64,000 nt of DNA from Alphaproteobacteria bacterium. GTDB taxonomy: Bacteria; Pseudomonadota; Alphaproteobacteria; Micavibrionales; Micavibrionaceae. The DNA lies in contig JAUHVY010000002.1 of NCBI GenBank assembly GCA_030424975.1, forward strand, positions 496,001 to 560,000. The letters are read 5' to 3'. This document shows positions 54,721 to 64,000 of the stretch, in pieces; within the stretch, counting starts at the first letter, position 1, and the number at the start of each line of letters is the position of its first letter. Below the pieces are notes generated by a model that had not been told where the DNA came from, did not search any database, and saw nothing but the letters and a program-made list of their open reading frames with translations. Made by a program: the position numbers and the translations under genes.

Positions 54721-55599
54721 TTAAAATCCCGGTGACCTGAATTTAAGATTTGTGAAGCATAACGACCATAGGGATGTCAGGAAGAAAAATAAGCCGATCC
54801 CGAATAAAGCGATGGTTTTCTTTTCGCTTTCCGAGCGTTTTCCCGCAGTCAATTCGCTCCAAAACCCCGAAAAATCAGATTTCACATAGGATATTGTATC
54901 GGCCGGTAATTGTGAATATGTGTGGTTCATAGCCCAAAGAGCAGCAATCAGAAGAATGATGCCAAAGATGTTTCCCCATAAGTTATGGTTTGAAATTTCT
55001 GCGGCGTAATCTTTTTTTGTCTCGATCATCGTGGAATTATTTTTCGGGCCGTCTTCTTTGATATCCTTAATAATCGCCGATACCCCCGTCAGCATGGACC
55101 CTGAAATCATATGACCGATATACCAGAACAGTATAGGCATGGCGATTGACGCAATGATATTTCCTCCAATGCCGATGAGGTAGACTAATATGGCAACCAC
55201 ACCCATTGCGGCGAATAATGCGCCAATTACAATATTGATTTTGTCATTCACTTTGGATTGAATTTCACCATTCTCAAGCTCATTAATCATGACATCAACA
55301 TGTTGTCCTAATTTATGCCTGAGGGAATTGACGCTGGGGCCTACGGTTTTATGCACTGTGTCTTTATAGGTGAACTCAACCCAGGGTCTGTAATAAACTT
55401 GTCTGCTTTTCATGTTATCGGCGGTGCGCATTGTTGATATATATTTCTCAATCGCCTTAACAACGCCTTTTACATGTGTTGATCGTGCGCGAAAGCGATA
55501 GAAATGCGTTATAAAATTTACGCCTATTGAAAAGAATATACTGCCTACAATCAGCGGGATTAAGAAAGCGGGAGATGTGGTCAATTGAATAAAGTTCAT
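54721..55599 (-). CDS. DUF3592-type membrane protein
   Basis: 292 residues with a first hydrophobic helix, a DUF3592-like extracytoplasmic part (VYYRPWVEFTYKDTVHKTVG, then GQHVDVMINELENGE) and two or three further helices, the last region with long hydrophobic stretches (FGIILLIAALWAMNHTY, IGLFFFLTSLWSLCF). No known function. The 6868 gene carries a related domain. Confidence 0.78.
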   Translation of the reverse strand: MNFIQLTTSPAFLIPLIVGSIFFSIGVNFITHFYRFRARSTHVKGVVKAIEKYISTMRTADNMKSRQVYYRPWVEFTYKDTVHKTVGPSVNSLRHKLGQHVDVMINELENGEIQSKVNDKINIVIGALFAAMGVVAILVYLIGIGGNIIASIAMPILFWYIGHMISGSMLTGVSAIIKDIKEDGPKNNSTMIETKKDYAAEISNHNLWGNIFGIILLIAALWAMNHTYSQLPADTISYVKSDFSGFWSELTAGKRSESEKKTIALFGIGLFFFLTSLWSLCFTNLKFRSPGF

Positions 55600-55703
55600 T
55601 ACGTATAGAGCAGGTAGGTTTGCGTTGCGAATGTTTTATGTATACCAGTCTTTTGGTTTGCCGTCTATTCAGCGGTGATGGAGCGCGTTTCAGGCAACGA
55701 TAT

Positions 55704-55967
55704 TTATTGCAAAGTGCCTTGCCAATCAGCGAAGCGATAATCGCCTGGCGTGATGATTTCCTTTTTCGCGACATAAACCGAATGTAGCTTTCCTTCGATC
55801 TTATCAACCCAGAAATCAAGGAATTTTCGCAATGTCGGATATTCAGGAGCGATATCGTATTCCTGCCAAATATATTCCTGCAACAGGTTCACGTGATCAG
55901 GTAAATGATAGATAATTTGCGCTGTTGTCAGGCGGTAATCTTTCATTTGCATGGATAAATCGGCCAT
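55704..55967 (-). CDS. usg: Usg family protein
   Basis: 87 residues. KDYRLTTAQIIYHLPDHVNLLQEYIWQEYDIAPEYPTLRKFLDFWVDKIEGKLHSVYVA (abbreviated view) is the Usg family pattern of alphaproteobacteria, first noted upstream of trp genes in Caulobacter. Its molecular role is not known. GGAGGTGA lies before the ATG, a strong ribosome-binding site. No trp genes are seen in this window. Confidence 0.92.
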   Translation of the reverse strand: MADLSMQMKDYRLTTAQIIYHLPDHVNLLQEYIWQEYDIAPEYPTLRKFLDFWVDKIEGKLHSVYVAKKEIITPGDYRFADWQGTLQ

Positions 55968-56101
55968 CTATGTCACCTCCCATACGTTGTTTTCACAGAT
56001 ATATTATACCTGAAAAACACCTGTTTGCTCAAATTACAGTTTACGATGGTTGCGTTGAAAAAGTATTAATAATCATGGTTTTAGCTATGTATTAGGATAA
56101 A

Positions 56102-56131
56102 ATTGACAAAACTGTGCTTTTTTAGGCATAA
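56102..56131 (+). promoter_or_regulatory. Probable promoter of the 56180 gene
   Basis: TTGACA (56102-56107) is a perfect -35; CATAAA (56126-56131) at spacing 18 is a weaker -10. The stretch lies 49 bases before the ATG. The rest of the 212-base gap before it has no gene that I can support. Confidence 0.5.
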
Positions 56132-56179
56132 ATAAGGGAATAAAAAAATAAATATGAACAGCGGGTAATCACAAAAAGT

Positions 56180-57100
56180 ATGAATCACGTATTTATCTAT
56201 GGGCATGCGCATTTTGAAGGACGCGATAAAGACGCGGAGCCGTATAACCATGGATTTGCGACAACAATATCCCTTCAGGATGGTAAAGCAAAGATGGGTG
56301 CCGGGCTGAATTTCGGATCGCCTCATGGGTATGATATTGATGGGACGATGGGCGATCAAAAGGTAACGCAGGCTGTTTTAATGCCGATATCCGAAGAGAC
56401 ATATGATCGTTTTGAAAAAATGATTACTGACCTGCATATGCTGGAACGACAATATCGATCACCGTTTTATTTTTCACGTTATCACACGGCCAGTTTGTAT
56501 CTGGAGCGTCCGGATGAGAGCCCGATCGATTTAATGGGTAAACCGCGCAATGTTTCGGATATTGATTTTCGCGCGGATGGGTTTATCGATGCGCATGGTG
56601 ATCATGTTTGGCCCGATGCGGATATGGATAATATTCCCGTGTATAAAGACATTTCATATGTGCATGCAAACTGTGTTGAGATGACAAATTTCATCGCGAA
56701 GTGCTCCGGTATTGATATGGGGCAGGTCAATCCGCAATGGATGGATATGGGATATGGTCGCGATCTGGAGCGCACGCTAACGCAAACCTTTAATGCCGGA
56801 AAATTCAAAATGGGACAGGATAAGAGCTTCTTTTATGAGCTCTGTGTATCCCCGGATCGGCATGAGGCTTGGAAGGTTAGCTCAGATAACGGTGAGAACA
56901 GGACGGTAGATGAGCTGATTAATGCGGTGACGCATGTAAAAGGTGAACCTGAAACATTTTTTGAATTTATGAATACACGTAAACCCTTTGATTGTGAGCC
57001 GATAGCAGTACCGCCCTATTTGGCAAAAAGTTTAAAAGAAGTTCAGCCAAAACAAAAGGTCGACTTACATCAAGCACATATCCCTGATTCCTTATCATAG
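56180..57100 (+). CDS. Orphan protein, possible permuted papain-like (NlpC/P60-related) fold
   Basis: 306 residues, no signal peptide. IYGHAHFEG near the N terminus (His9), then a helix after VLMPISEETYDRFEKMITDLHM, and later YVHANCVEMTNFIAKCSGI with Asn164-Cys165. This order (GHA, then a conserved helix, then NC at the start of a helix) is the layout of circularly permuted NlpC/P60, LRAT-like and DUF4105 proteins, in which Cys and His form the catalytic site. The match is by pattern only, so an amidase or peptidase role is a hypothesis. It is alone between usg (minus strand) and groES. Confidence 0.65.
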   Translation: MNHVFIYGHAHFEGRDKDAEPYNHGFATTISLQDGKAKMGAGLNFGSPHGYDIDGTMGDQKVTQAVLMPISEETYDRFEKMITDLHMLERQYRSPFYFSRYHTASLYLERPDESPIDLMGKPRNVSDIDFRADGFIDAHGDHVWPDADMDNIPVYKDISYVHANCVEMTNFIAKCSGIDMGQVNPQWMDMGYGRDLERTLTQTFNAGKFKMGQDKSFFYELCVSPDRHEAWKVSSDNGENRTVDELINAVTHVKGEPETFFEFMNTRKPFDCEPIAVPPYLAKSLKEVQPKQKVDLHQAHIPDSLS

Positions 57101-57135
57101 GATGGGATGCAGTTCGAATTTCTGTCCGAAAAATG

Positions 57136-57164
57136 TTGAAAAATTTCACGCGTGGGGCTATAGA
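57136..57164 (+). promoter_or_regulatory. Promoter upstream of groES-groEL
   Basis: TTGAAA (57136-57141) and TATAGA (57159-57164) are spaced by 17 bases. GTTGAAA and GGCTATAG also partly fit a heat-shock (sigma-32-type) promoter of alphaproteobacteria. No CIRCE (TTAGCACTC...GAGTGCTAA) repeat is present in 57101-57297, so HrcA control is not indicated. Confidence 0.6.
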
Positions 57165-57297
57165 TGGCTCATCATAAAAAATCTTGGCCAAAATGCTTTG
57201 ATCTTTTGTGATGTGGAAGGGGTTTTTCGGCTCTTGCTCTTTGATTTGAGAAGACGGAAAACCTGCTTGTTAAACCATAAACGAAGGAGATACGAAT

Positions 57298-57588
57298 ATG
57301 AAATTTCGTCCTTTACATGATCGCGTTCTAGTCCGTCGCGCGGAAGCTGAAACAAAAACAGCAGGCGGAATCATTATCCCGGGCACAGCAGAAGAAAAGC
57401 CGTCAGAAGGCGAAATCGTTGCAGTTGGTAACGGTTACGTTAACGACAATGGTGACCTGCGCGCATTGGATGTAAAAGTTGGTGACAAAATCATCTTTTC
57501 CAAATGGGCCGGCACAGAAGTGACAATCGACGGTGAAGAACTGATGGTGATGAAAGAATCAGACATCATCGGTGTTATCGCTGCCTAA
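57298..57588 (+). CDS. groES: Co-chaperonin GroES
   Basis: 96 residues, the standard length. [20 protein letters not shown], the mobile loop [18 protein letters not shown] and the C-terminal ESDIIGVIA are family hallmarks. It caps GroEL. GAAGGAGATA precedes the ATG; groEL follows after 34 bases. Confidence 0.98.
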   Translation: MKFRPLHDRVLVRRAEAETKTAGGIIIPGTAEEKPSEGEIVAVGNGYVNDNGDLRALDVKVGDKIIFSKWAGTEVTIDGEELMVMKESDIIGVIAA

Positions 57589-57598
57589 TCATTATTAA

Positions 57599-59272
<1,674 letters not shown>

Positions 59273-59294
59273 TTCACGCCCCATATAAAATTTT

Positions 59295-59330
59295 AAAAGC
59301 GGCTTTCGGTTTGGAGGCCGCTTTTTTTTT
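59295..59330 (+). terminator. Intrinsic terminator of groES-groEL
   Basis: AAAAGCGGC (59295-59303) pairs with GCCGCTTTT (59317-59325), loop of 13 bases, T-run to 59330. Confidence 0.9.
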
Positions 59331-59362
59331 ATAGCTTGTTTCGAAGGTGGTTTTGATGAGGC

Positions 59363-59400
59363 AAAATAAAACCCCCTTCAGGTGATGGGGGTTATTTTTT
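59363..59400. terminator. Bidirectional terminator between groEL and the formyltransferase gene
   Basis: AACCCCC (59370-59376) pairs with GGGGGTT (59387-59393) with A-rich left and T-rich right flanks, so it can stop transcription from either side; it serves the convergent formyltransferase gene on the minus strand. Confidence 0.8.
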
Positions 59401-59417
59401 TAAATATTTATTCTGGC

Positions 59418-60533
59418 CTATGTATCGTACGCAAGATCGTTGCCTGCGGCATCTGCTCGTGTATACAAGTCGGGGCGCTGGCGAATTGGGCGTTCATTTC
59501 TGAAATCATAGATCGCGCTCTCGATAAGTATTCTCAAATTTTGAGCATGTGCAGGGTGTGTTGATTGATCACTGAACATTTCTAAATAACGTTCGACTGC
59601 TGTATCTTCGTTCAGCAGATTTTTTGGCGGATCACGATCTGCAAGTTCCTGAATTTCTTCTGCTGTTGGGAAGCTGAAATAGCGTGCGTTAGATTCGTCT
59701 TGTGGCAGTGGGCTGCGTGGCATGCCCTTTGCTGCTAATTTGATGTTGTCGACAATCATATTCGCGCCTTTTTCCGCCATATTGTAATAGGCATCAAGTG
59801 CTGTTTCGTCATCCTCTAAGAAGCGTGTGCGAATATCAACGACGGGACCTGTATCAATTCCGGGATCAATATCATGTAGTGTCCAGCCGTATTCCGAATT
59901 CCCATCTTGCATAACGCGCACGGGAATAAAGACGCCACGGTAATTCGGCAATTCACCTGTGTGAACATTCCAAAGGAATTTACCCTCGCTCTTTAATCCT
60001 TCAATCGCGGGTTCACAGAAAATTTTGTAATTCTTAATAGATACGCTGCCGATGATGCTTGGGTCGGCATTAATCGACGCAATCAATTCAGGGTCGTTCA
60101 CATCATCAATTTTTTCGACTTGGACATTATATAAATCGGCTAATTGATTTGGGGAATAATGCATGTCCTTTTTCGGGCGGCCTTCATCATCTAAAACGAT
60201 GTCTGAATTTTCAAGATGATCATATATTGCGTTTGGCAAGCCGGTTTCAAAGAATGAAAATTCTTTGATTTCAGGTATTTTTGCTTTTGGTGAATTTGTT
60301 CCCGATGTCAGCAGAACAATCGGCTCGATACCTGCGCGTTGCAGATCAGGAATCAGAGTGTTCAGTGCGGCATGACATGTTCCGTTATCGCCTGTGAAAA
60401 GAACCACTTTCTTGTGATCATTCGCAGGTGTGATCGTCGATGAAGATCCAACAGCCACGCTGTTGAAGGCTTTGTTCGATCTGTTCAGGTTGGCAAATGA
60501 TGCACCCGTGTTTTTATTGTCTTCTTTACTCAT
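59418..60533 (-). CDS. Formyltransferase-like protein
   Basis: 371 residues. A disordered N-terminal ~40 residues precede a formyltransferase Rossmann domain. FLWNVHTGELPNYRGVFIPVRV and WTLHDIDPGIDTGPVVD hold the catalytic Asn, His and Asp (N-x-H and D of the Fmt/GART family), so 10-formyl-tetrahydrofolate-dependent transfer is plausible. It is not the housekeeping Fmt (no C-terminal tRNA-binding domain of the usual kind). The acceptor could be an amino sugar or other amine. It lies 17 bases downstream of the XRE regulator gene on the same strand. Confidence 0.82.
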   Translation of the reverse strand: MSKEDNKNTGASFANLNRSNKAFNSVAVGSSSTITPANDHKKVVLFTGDNGTCHAALNTLIPDLQRAGIEPIVLLTSGTNSPKAKIPEIKEFSFFETGLPNAIYDHLENSDIVLDDEGRPKKDMHYSPNQLADLYNVQVEKIDDVNDPELIASINADPSIIGSVSIKNYKIFCEPAIEGLKSEGKFLWNVHTGELPNYRGVFIPVRVMQDGNSEYGWTLHDIDPGIDTGPVVDIRTRFLEDDETALDAYYNMAEKGANMIVDNIKLAAKGMPRSPLPQDESNARYFSFPTAEEIQELADRDPPKNLLNEDTAVERYLEMFSDQSTHPAHAQNLRILIESAIYDFRNERPIRQRPDLYTRADAAGNDLAYDT

Positions 60534-60550
60534 AGTATCTTACTTAAATT

Positions 60551-61195
60551 TTATGGCTTTACCGATACATGTTTCCAGGCAATGTTAAATAACGCCCTGA
60601 AACCATCTGCAAAATCTTGATTTCTAACCACGTTTATCAGGATGTCAGTATCGGTGAAATTTAAAAACGCCAATCTGTCGCCATAGGCATAGAAAGACTG
60701 TTGGTTAAAAATTTCCTTTGGGAACCATCTGTATTCCACAAAGTCTTTACCGATAAATTGGCCTTCCCCTTCGTTTACGCTGACTTTGAAGTCAAAATTG
60801 TCACGAAACTCTTGCATACGCTCAGAATGCGTAATGTACCAATCTTCTCCCAGGTATTTATTCCAGTTCGCCGGATTTGCATTATACAGGCATATTTCTC
60901 CGCCAACGGTTCTTGCGACCTCATAAACATCGTCCATAAAATCACGAAATCCTGTGCGCCCTCTTAGGGTTCTGATTTCGCCGCTGCGCTTTTTAACGCC
61001 TGTTGTGCCGATAAATTCAACATCCGCTTTATCAAACGCATTTCTTATTTTCTCAATCGTTGTTGAGTTCGGCTGGTTTGTTCCATTCTCAATGCGTGCA
61101 ATGCCTGTTTGTGACAAGCCGGATTGATCTGCTAGATCGCCTTGGCTCCAGCCAATAAGTGCGCGTGCAGCGCGTATCTGATCGATCGTCGGCAT
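60551..61195 (-). CDS. XRE-family regulator with C-terminal ligand-type domain
   Basis: 214 residues. Residues 1-62 are a Cro/C1-type HTH: IRAARALIGWSQGDLADQSGLSQTGIARIENGTNQP (abbreviated). The remaining ~140 residues are a separate alpha/beta domain ending DILINVVRNQDFADGFRALFNIAWKHV, which resembles effector domains of TrmB-like or phospholipase-D-fold regulators, a tentative match. It probably controls itself and the downstream formyltransferase gene. On the minus strand a TATAAT (61314-61309) lies upstream without an ideal -35. Confidence 0.85.
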   Translation of the reverse strand: MPTIDQIRAARALIGWSQGDLADQSGLSQTGIARIENGTNQPNSTTIEKIRNAFDKADVEFIGTTGVKKRSGEIRTLRGRTGFRDFMDDVYEVARTVGGEICLYNANPANWNKYLGEDWYITHSERMQEFRDNFDFKVSVNEGEGQFIGKDFVEYRWFPKEIFNQQSFYAYGDRLAFLNFTDTDILINVVRNQDFADGFRALFNIAWKHVSVKP

Positions 61196-61367
61196 TGATA
61201 TTCCAATTCATTTTAGTTTCATAAGCTTATACATAGGTTTATATGGCCCTATGAGACGTTTGTCTACTAATTTGAGCATAAATGCATAATAAATGTACAT
61301 ATGTGAATATTATATGCGATAAAGTTAGGGTTCGTATACAAGGATTTGTCAAATCTTAAACCATGAG

Positions 61368-61395
61368 TTGATTTCTGGCATTTTTGTAATACAAT
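61368..61395 (+). promoter_or_regulatory. Sigma-70-type promoter of a candidate small RNA
   Basis: TTGATT (61368-61373), 16-base spacer, TACAAT (61390-61395). The predicted start of transcription is near 61402, just before a hairpin. Confidence 0.6.
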
Positions 61396-61401
61396 AGCAT
61401 T

Positions 61402-61490
61402 CAATCTGTGCGGGCCACACACTTGCACAGAAATTAACTATTACTGCGTAAGGGCCGAGATGTGTTTGTTATGGATACGCTCGGCTTTTT
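61402..61490 (+). ncRNA. Candidate small RNA, about 89 nt
   Basis: Between a promoter and an intrinsic terminator with no open reading frame of note. A first hairpin is CTGTGC (61406-61411) with GCACAG (61425-61430); an AT-rich single-stranded stretch AAATTAACTATTA follows; a second hairpin GCCGAG (61454-61459)/CTCGGC (61480-61485) leads into TTTTT (61486-61490). The T-run is only on the plus strand, so the hairpin does not serve the minus-strand YgjV-like gene, whose last codons it overlaps. Architecture is that of a trans-acting sRNA; no known family recognised. Confidence 0.5.
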
Positions 61491-62032
61491 AGTGCTTTTG
61501 TAATCGGAACGGGGATGCTGACAAAAGAATGGCGGGATATCAGCGTGAGTTTTCTGGCATGCGCGAATGCGCATACTCCGTTGAATATTACCGCAGGTAA
61601 GGACATTGCCAAAGCGCCACCCATGCATAAAAGCAGGGCAGTTGTGAAAGCAAAAAATCTGAAACGAAACGCATCTGTTGCAAATTTAGAAGTCACCATG
61701 GATAAAAATGCGATTAGAACGAAGCTGTCAACCGCTGTACCTTTTGAGAAAGTGAGCAGAAGAACGCTACCGCCGAAAAAAATCATGGCGATGCGCGTTA
61801 AGCGTTCTTGATGGTTGTTTTGCGGTTTCAAAGCATTTAGTGCGGTTAAAACGACAAGAATATTCAGACAGAAAAATGTCATCTGCCCCAGCAGCAGCCA
61901 CTGTAAGCATAAAACACTACAGGCCAATGCATCGGCGCGAATGACGGTTTCTTGACCCTGTAGGAAAGAAGCGCGTGTAAAGAGTAGGTAGCCAATGAAA
62001 CCTATGACTTGTGCGAAAATGTATAATGTCAT
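61469..62032 (-). CDS. YgjV-like inner-membrane protein
   Basis: 187 residues with about five or six helices. FAQVIGFIGYLLFTRASFLQGQ and LQWLLLGQMTFFCLNILVVLTALNAL match the YgjV (Imp-YgjV) family of small inner-membrane proteins of unknown function. The last 22 bases are antisense to the terminator of the candidate small RNA. Confidence 0.8.
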   Translation of the reverse strand: MTLYIFAQVIGFIGYLLFTRASFLQGQETVIRADALACSVLCLQWLLLGQMTFFCLNILVVLTALNALKPQNNHQERLTRIAMIFFGGSVLLLTFSKGTAVDSFVLIAFLSMVTSKFATDAFRFRFFAFTTALLLCMGGALAMSLPAVIFNGVCAFAHARKLTLISRHSFVSIPVPITKALKSRAYP

Positions 62033-62179
62033 ATTTTCCTCTAACGAATAAAAACTAATGTTATCGCCGTGAGGTTAAAATAATAATAATATCAGTGACT
62101 TGGTTCGGGTATATTATGTATTATTATGCATCATTTATAACATTTTCGGTTATCAGGTAAATTTTTTAAGGTAAGAGCC

Positions 62180-62983
62180 ATGAAGAATACACATCAAGAC
62201 ATCACGCCAAAACCACGTTTAGGTAAATTACGGAACATGACTTTTTTCTTTGCTGTTGGTTTTGCTGCGCTCTCCAGTGTTGCTATTCTGAGCTATGTTT
62301 ATGTGCATGATAATGATGAGCAGGGGCATAAAGTTATTAAGGTGCCGACAAAAACCCCAAAGGCGCATGCTCAAAAAAATTTAGACCACATTCCCCTTCA
62401 GGATGATGCGCAAGATCAAAAAGATGAAATAAGGCTCGCGCAGGAAATTGAAAATGAGGTCGAGCCTACACCGATGGATGAAGTTATTGATCAAAAGGTC
62501 GGTTATGAGGATTTAGTCGATGATAAGTTGCCGTTACCGCGGGCTGAAATGATCGTGCCTAAAGAGGCTGATATCCGTAAGCAATGGATGACGTATTACG
62601 GGCAGGGCGCGCAAGCAGAGCTTAGTTTGGATGTCGGCCGCTATCAGGTGATACAAGCCGATCAGGCATCGGGGAATACATACAGGTTTTCTCGTGGTGT
62701 GTATGAATATAATGAGGAAACAGGAGAATTAAGTTTGCGTCATGATGTTTCGATGGGTGCGCCTGCGCCGATTGATGGGGTGACATATAAGGTGTTAACC
62801 ACTAACAGCTTTAAGGTGCATGTTTTACAAGACCCGGAAAGCGGCGCCATTTATTTGATCGGCAGTGAGGACGGCATGAAAAGCAAGAACCTGTTTCCCG
62901 TGTTTTTATTCGCGGATTATAGTGGTGCGCCCGTTTTAAAATTCGAAGAAGTCATAGCGCCATTGTTGCCGGAAAGTAAGTAA
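62180..62983 (+). CDS. Orphan single-pass membrane protein
   Basis: 267 residues: cytoplasmic 20-residue N terminus, one helix (MTFFFAVGFAALSSVAILSYVYV), then an acidic, low-complexity stretch (QDDAQDQKDEIRLAQEIENEVEPTP) and a C-terminal beta-rich domain (GRYQVIQADQASGNTYRFSRGVYEYNEETGELSLRHDVSMG in overview). No recognised family; probably periplasmic. Its stop overlaps the mutM ATG (TAATG), so the two are co-translated. Confidence 0.7.
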   Translation: MKNTHQDITPKPRLGKLRNMTFFFAVGFAALSSVAILSYVYVHDNDEQGHKVIKVPTKTPKAHAQKNLDHIPLQDDAQDQKDEIRLAQEIENEVEPTPMDEVIDQKVGYEDLVDDKLPLPRAEMIVPKEADIRKQWMTYYGQGAQAELSLDVGRYQVIQADQASGNTYRFSRGVYEYNEETGELSLRHDVSMGAPAPIDGVTYKVLTTNSFKVHVLQDPESGAIYLIGSEDGMKSKNLFPVFLFADYSGAPVLKFEEVIAPLLPESK

Positions 62984-63813
62984 TGCCTGAATTGCCTGAG
63001 GTTGAAACGGTTAAAGGCGGGCTTGAGCGTGCAGTCTTGGGCGGACGTATAAAAGGCCTGCGGGTTAATCGTTATGACCTTCGTATTCCTGTACCACAGG
63101 ATTTAGGTCAGCGCCTCAGTGCGCAAACTATTCATGAAATTTCAAGGCGCGGTAAATATATTATAATGCATATCGGTGATTCATATGCAGTTTTGCATTT
63201 GGGGATGTCAGGGCGCATTCGTATTTTTGCCGCTGCATCTGATTACGAAGCGCGTAAGCATGATCACATTATTTTTGAAATGGAAGATGGTGGCTTGTTC
63301 GCCTTTGAAGATCCGCGCCGTTTCGGGATGTTTTACTTGGCAGGCGACGATGGTTGGGCGGTGGAGCGTCCGTTTTCGCAAATGGGGCCGGAGCCGCTGG
63401 ATGATGAGTGGACAGGCACGCATTTTTATAATGCTATCAATAAACGCAAGGCCCCGATTAAGGGGCTGCTATTGGATCAGGCGATTGTAGCGGGTCTGGG
63501 CAATATATATGTCTGTGAGGCATTATACGGCGCAGGCGTTGATCCAAGGCGCGGCGGTGATTCGATAAGCAAGGCAGAGGCTGATAAAATAGTCGTGCAA
63601 TCGAAACAAGTTCTTGAACGTGCCATAGCAGCAGGGGGCAGTACGCTGCGTGATTATCAAAAAACGGACGGGTCGCTTGGGTATTTTCAATACGGGTTTC
63701 AGGTTTATGATCGGGACGGGCACGATTGCCCACTGGCAGAATGTAATCAAAAAATACTAAGGATAGTTCAGGCGGGGCGCTCAACATTTTATTGTCCGTC
63801 ATGCCAGAAATAG
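62983..63813 (+). CDS. mutM: Formamidopyrimidine-DNA glycosylase MutM
   Basis: Removes oxidised purines such as 8-oxoguanine. 276 residues starting MPELPEVETVKGGLE, so the N-terminal Pro nucleophile and Glu3 are intact. The helix-two-turn-helix region (ILLDQAIVAGLGNIYVCEALY, here GLLLDQ...) and the C-terminal zinc finger, with HDCPLAECNQKILRIVQAGRSTFYCPSCQ (CX4C-CX2C form seen in alphaproteobacteria), are present. Coupled to the gene upstream by TAATG. Confidence 0.97.
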   Translation: MPELPEVETVKGGLERAVLGGRIKGLRVNRYDLRIPVPQDLGQRLSAQTIHEISRRGKYIIMHIGDSYAVLHLGMSGRIRIFAAASDYEARKHDHIIFEMEDGGLFAFEDPRRFGMFYLAGDDGWAVERPFSQMGPEPLDDEWTGTHFYNAINKRKAPIKGLLLDQAIVAGLGNIYVCEALYGAGVDPRRGGDSISKAEADKIVVQSKQVLERAIAAGGSTLRDYQKTDGSLGYFQYGFQVYDRDGHDCPLAECNQKILRIVQAGRSTFYCPSCQK

Positions 63814-63830
63814 ATACTCTTGATGCTGTA

Positions 63831-64000
63831 ATGAAAAATACGACCTTAAAAATTGTAATCATGGCCGTCTGTGCATCAGGTTCTTTCTTCCCGTTTGATG
63901 GTGTGTCTGCGCAAAGCGGACAGGAATCACACAGTGCGCCCGAATTTTTTTCTGACCTGCAGGATGTGCCCTTGATGGATGGGATGCAGGAAATGGTTGA
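63831..64000 (+). CDS. Secreted protein, 3' end outside window
   Basis: Frame open from ATG 63831 to the window end (57 codons). The start MKNTTLKIVIMAVCASGSFF is a signal peptide with likely cleavage after VSA (VSAQSGQES). The mature part begins with FFSDLQDVPLMDGMQEMV. An ATG at 63801 in the same frame would overlap mutM; 63831 gives the better signal peptide. Family not recognised from this fragment. Confidence 0.7.
   Translation, partial: MKNTTLKIVIMAVCASGSFFPFDGVSAQSGQESHSAPEFFSDLQDVPLMDGMQEMV

Noticed and set aside
57101-57297. CIRCE/HrcA operator upstream of groES
   Set aside because: No TTAGCACTC or GAGTGCTAA arm is present.

Overview
The window is chromosomal DNA from an alphaproteobacterium of moderate GC content. 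The evidence is its housekeeping blocks: parA-parB; DUF3576-leuS-lptE-holA; hisB/hisH/hisA/hisF/hisE next to hslV/hslU; rpe-rsmB next to a heparinase-like gene and a DUF1674 gene; dnaX-ybaB; usg; and an SRP RNA with a GAAA tetraloop. A lineage near Micavibrio or other early-branching Rhodospirillales-like groups would fit, but that placement is inference. I see no rRNA, tRNA, CRISPR array, insertion sequence or prophage. Genes are tightly packed, and three convergent pairs share a single TTAA as both stop codons.

Layout. 1-1843: chromosome partitioning (parA, cut at the window edge, and parB). 1840-3583: LysE-type exporter, class I amidotransferase, hisE. 3651-6000: two tandem paralogues with an HExxHxxGxxE motif. 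6013-14875: hisF, hisA, hisH and hisB on the minus strand, broken up by unrelated genes, most of them on the plus strand (a membrane protein, a 50-residue HTH protein, an acetyltransferase, an HxD protein, hisD, trkH). 14943-19720: GST, hslV, a HtpX-like protein that has lost its zinc motif, terC, hslU. 19730-25966: an orphan protein, Smr protein, secreted unknowns, a short winged-helix regulator facing a glycine-rich protein, yggS, and a strongly expressed porin. 26284-33687: DUF3576-leuS-lptE-holA, with two extra genes (one resembling glutamate-cysteine ligases) behind a palindrome-bearing promoter between lptE and holA. 33715-39894, minus strand: radA, EAL protein, heparinase-like protein, rpe, rsmB. 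39930-44521: DUF1674, DUF1223-like protein, xthA, ybaB, dnaX, Sel1 protein. 44677-44770: SRP RNA. 44862-46586: Fur-box-controlled iron uptake (cupredoxin-like protein plus FTR1 permease). 47174-52426: MFS-acyltransferase-acyl-ACP synthetase fusion and an NPAPP-repeat protein. 52437-55967: ctaA, membrane protein, ferredoxin, DUF3592 protein, usg. 56180-59400: an orphan, possibly permuted-papain protein, then groES-groEL with terminators. 59418-61195: XRE regulator plus formyltransferase-like enzyme. 61368-61490: a compact small-RNA candidate. 61469-64000: YgjV-like protein, a membrane-anchored orphan, mutM, and the start of a secreted protein.

The parts that stand out are the orphan and degenerate proteins at the seams between conserved blocks (the tandem HEIGH proteins, the HtpX-like pseudo-protease between hslV and hslU, the 56180 protein), the regulated two-gene insertion at 29961-32652, the small-RNA candidate at 61.4 kb, and the gene order, which looks like the usual parAB-holA-lptE-leuS block with one large inversion.
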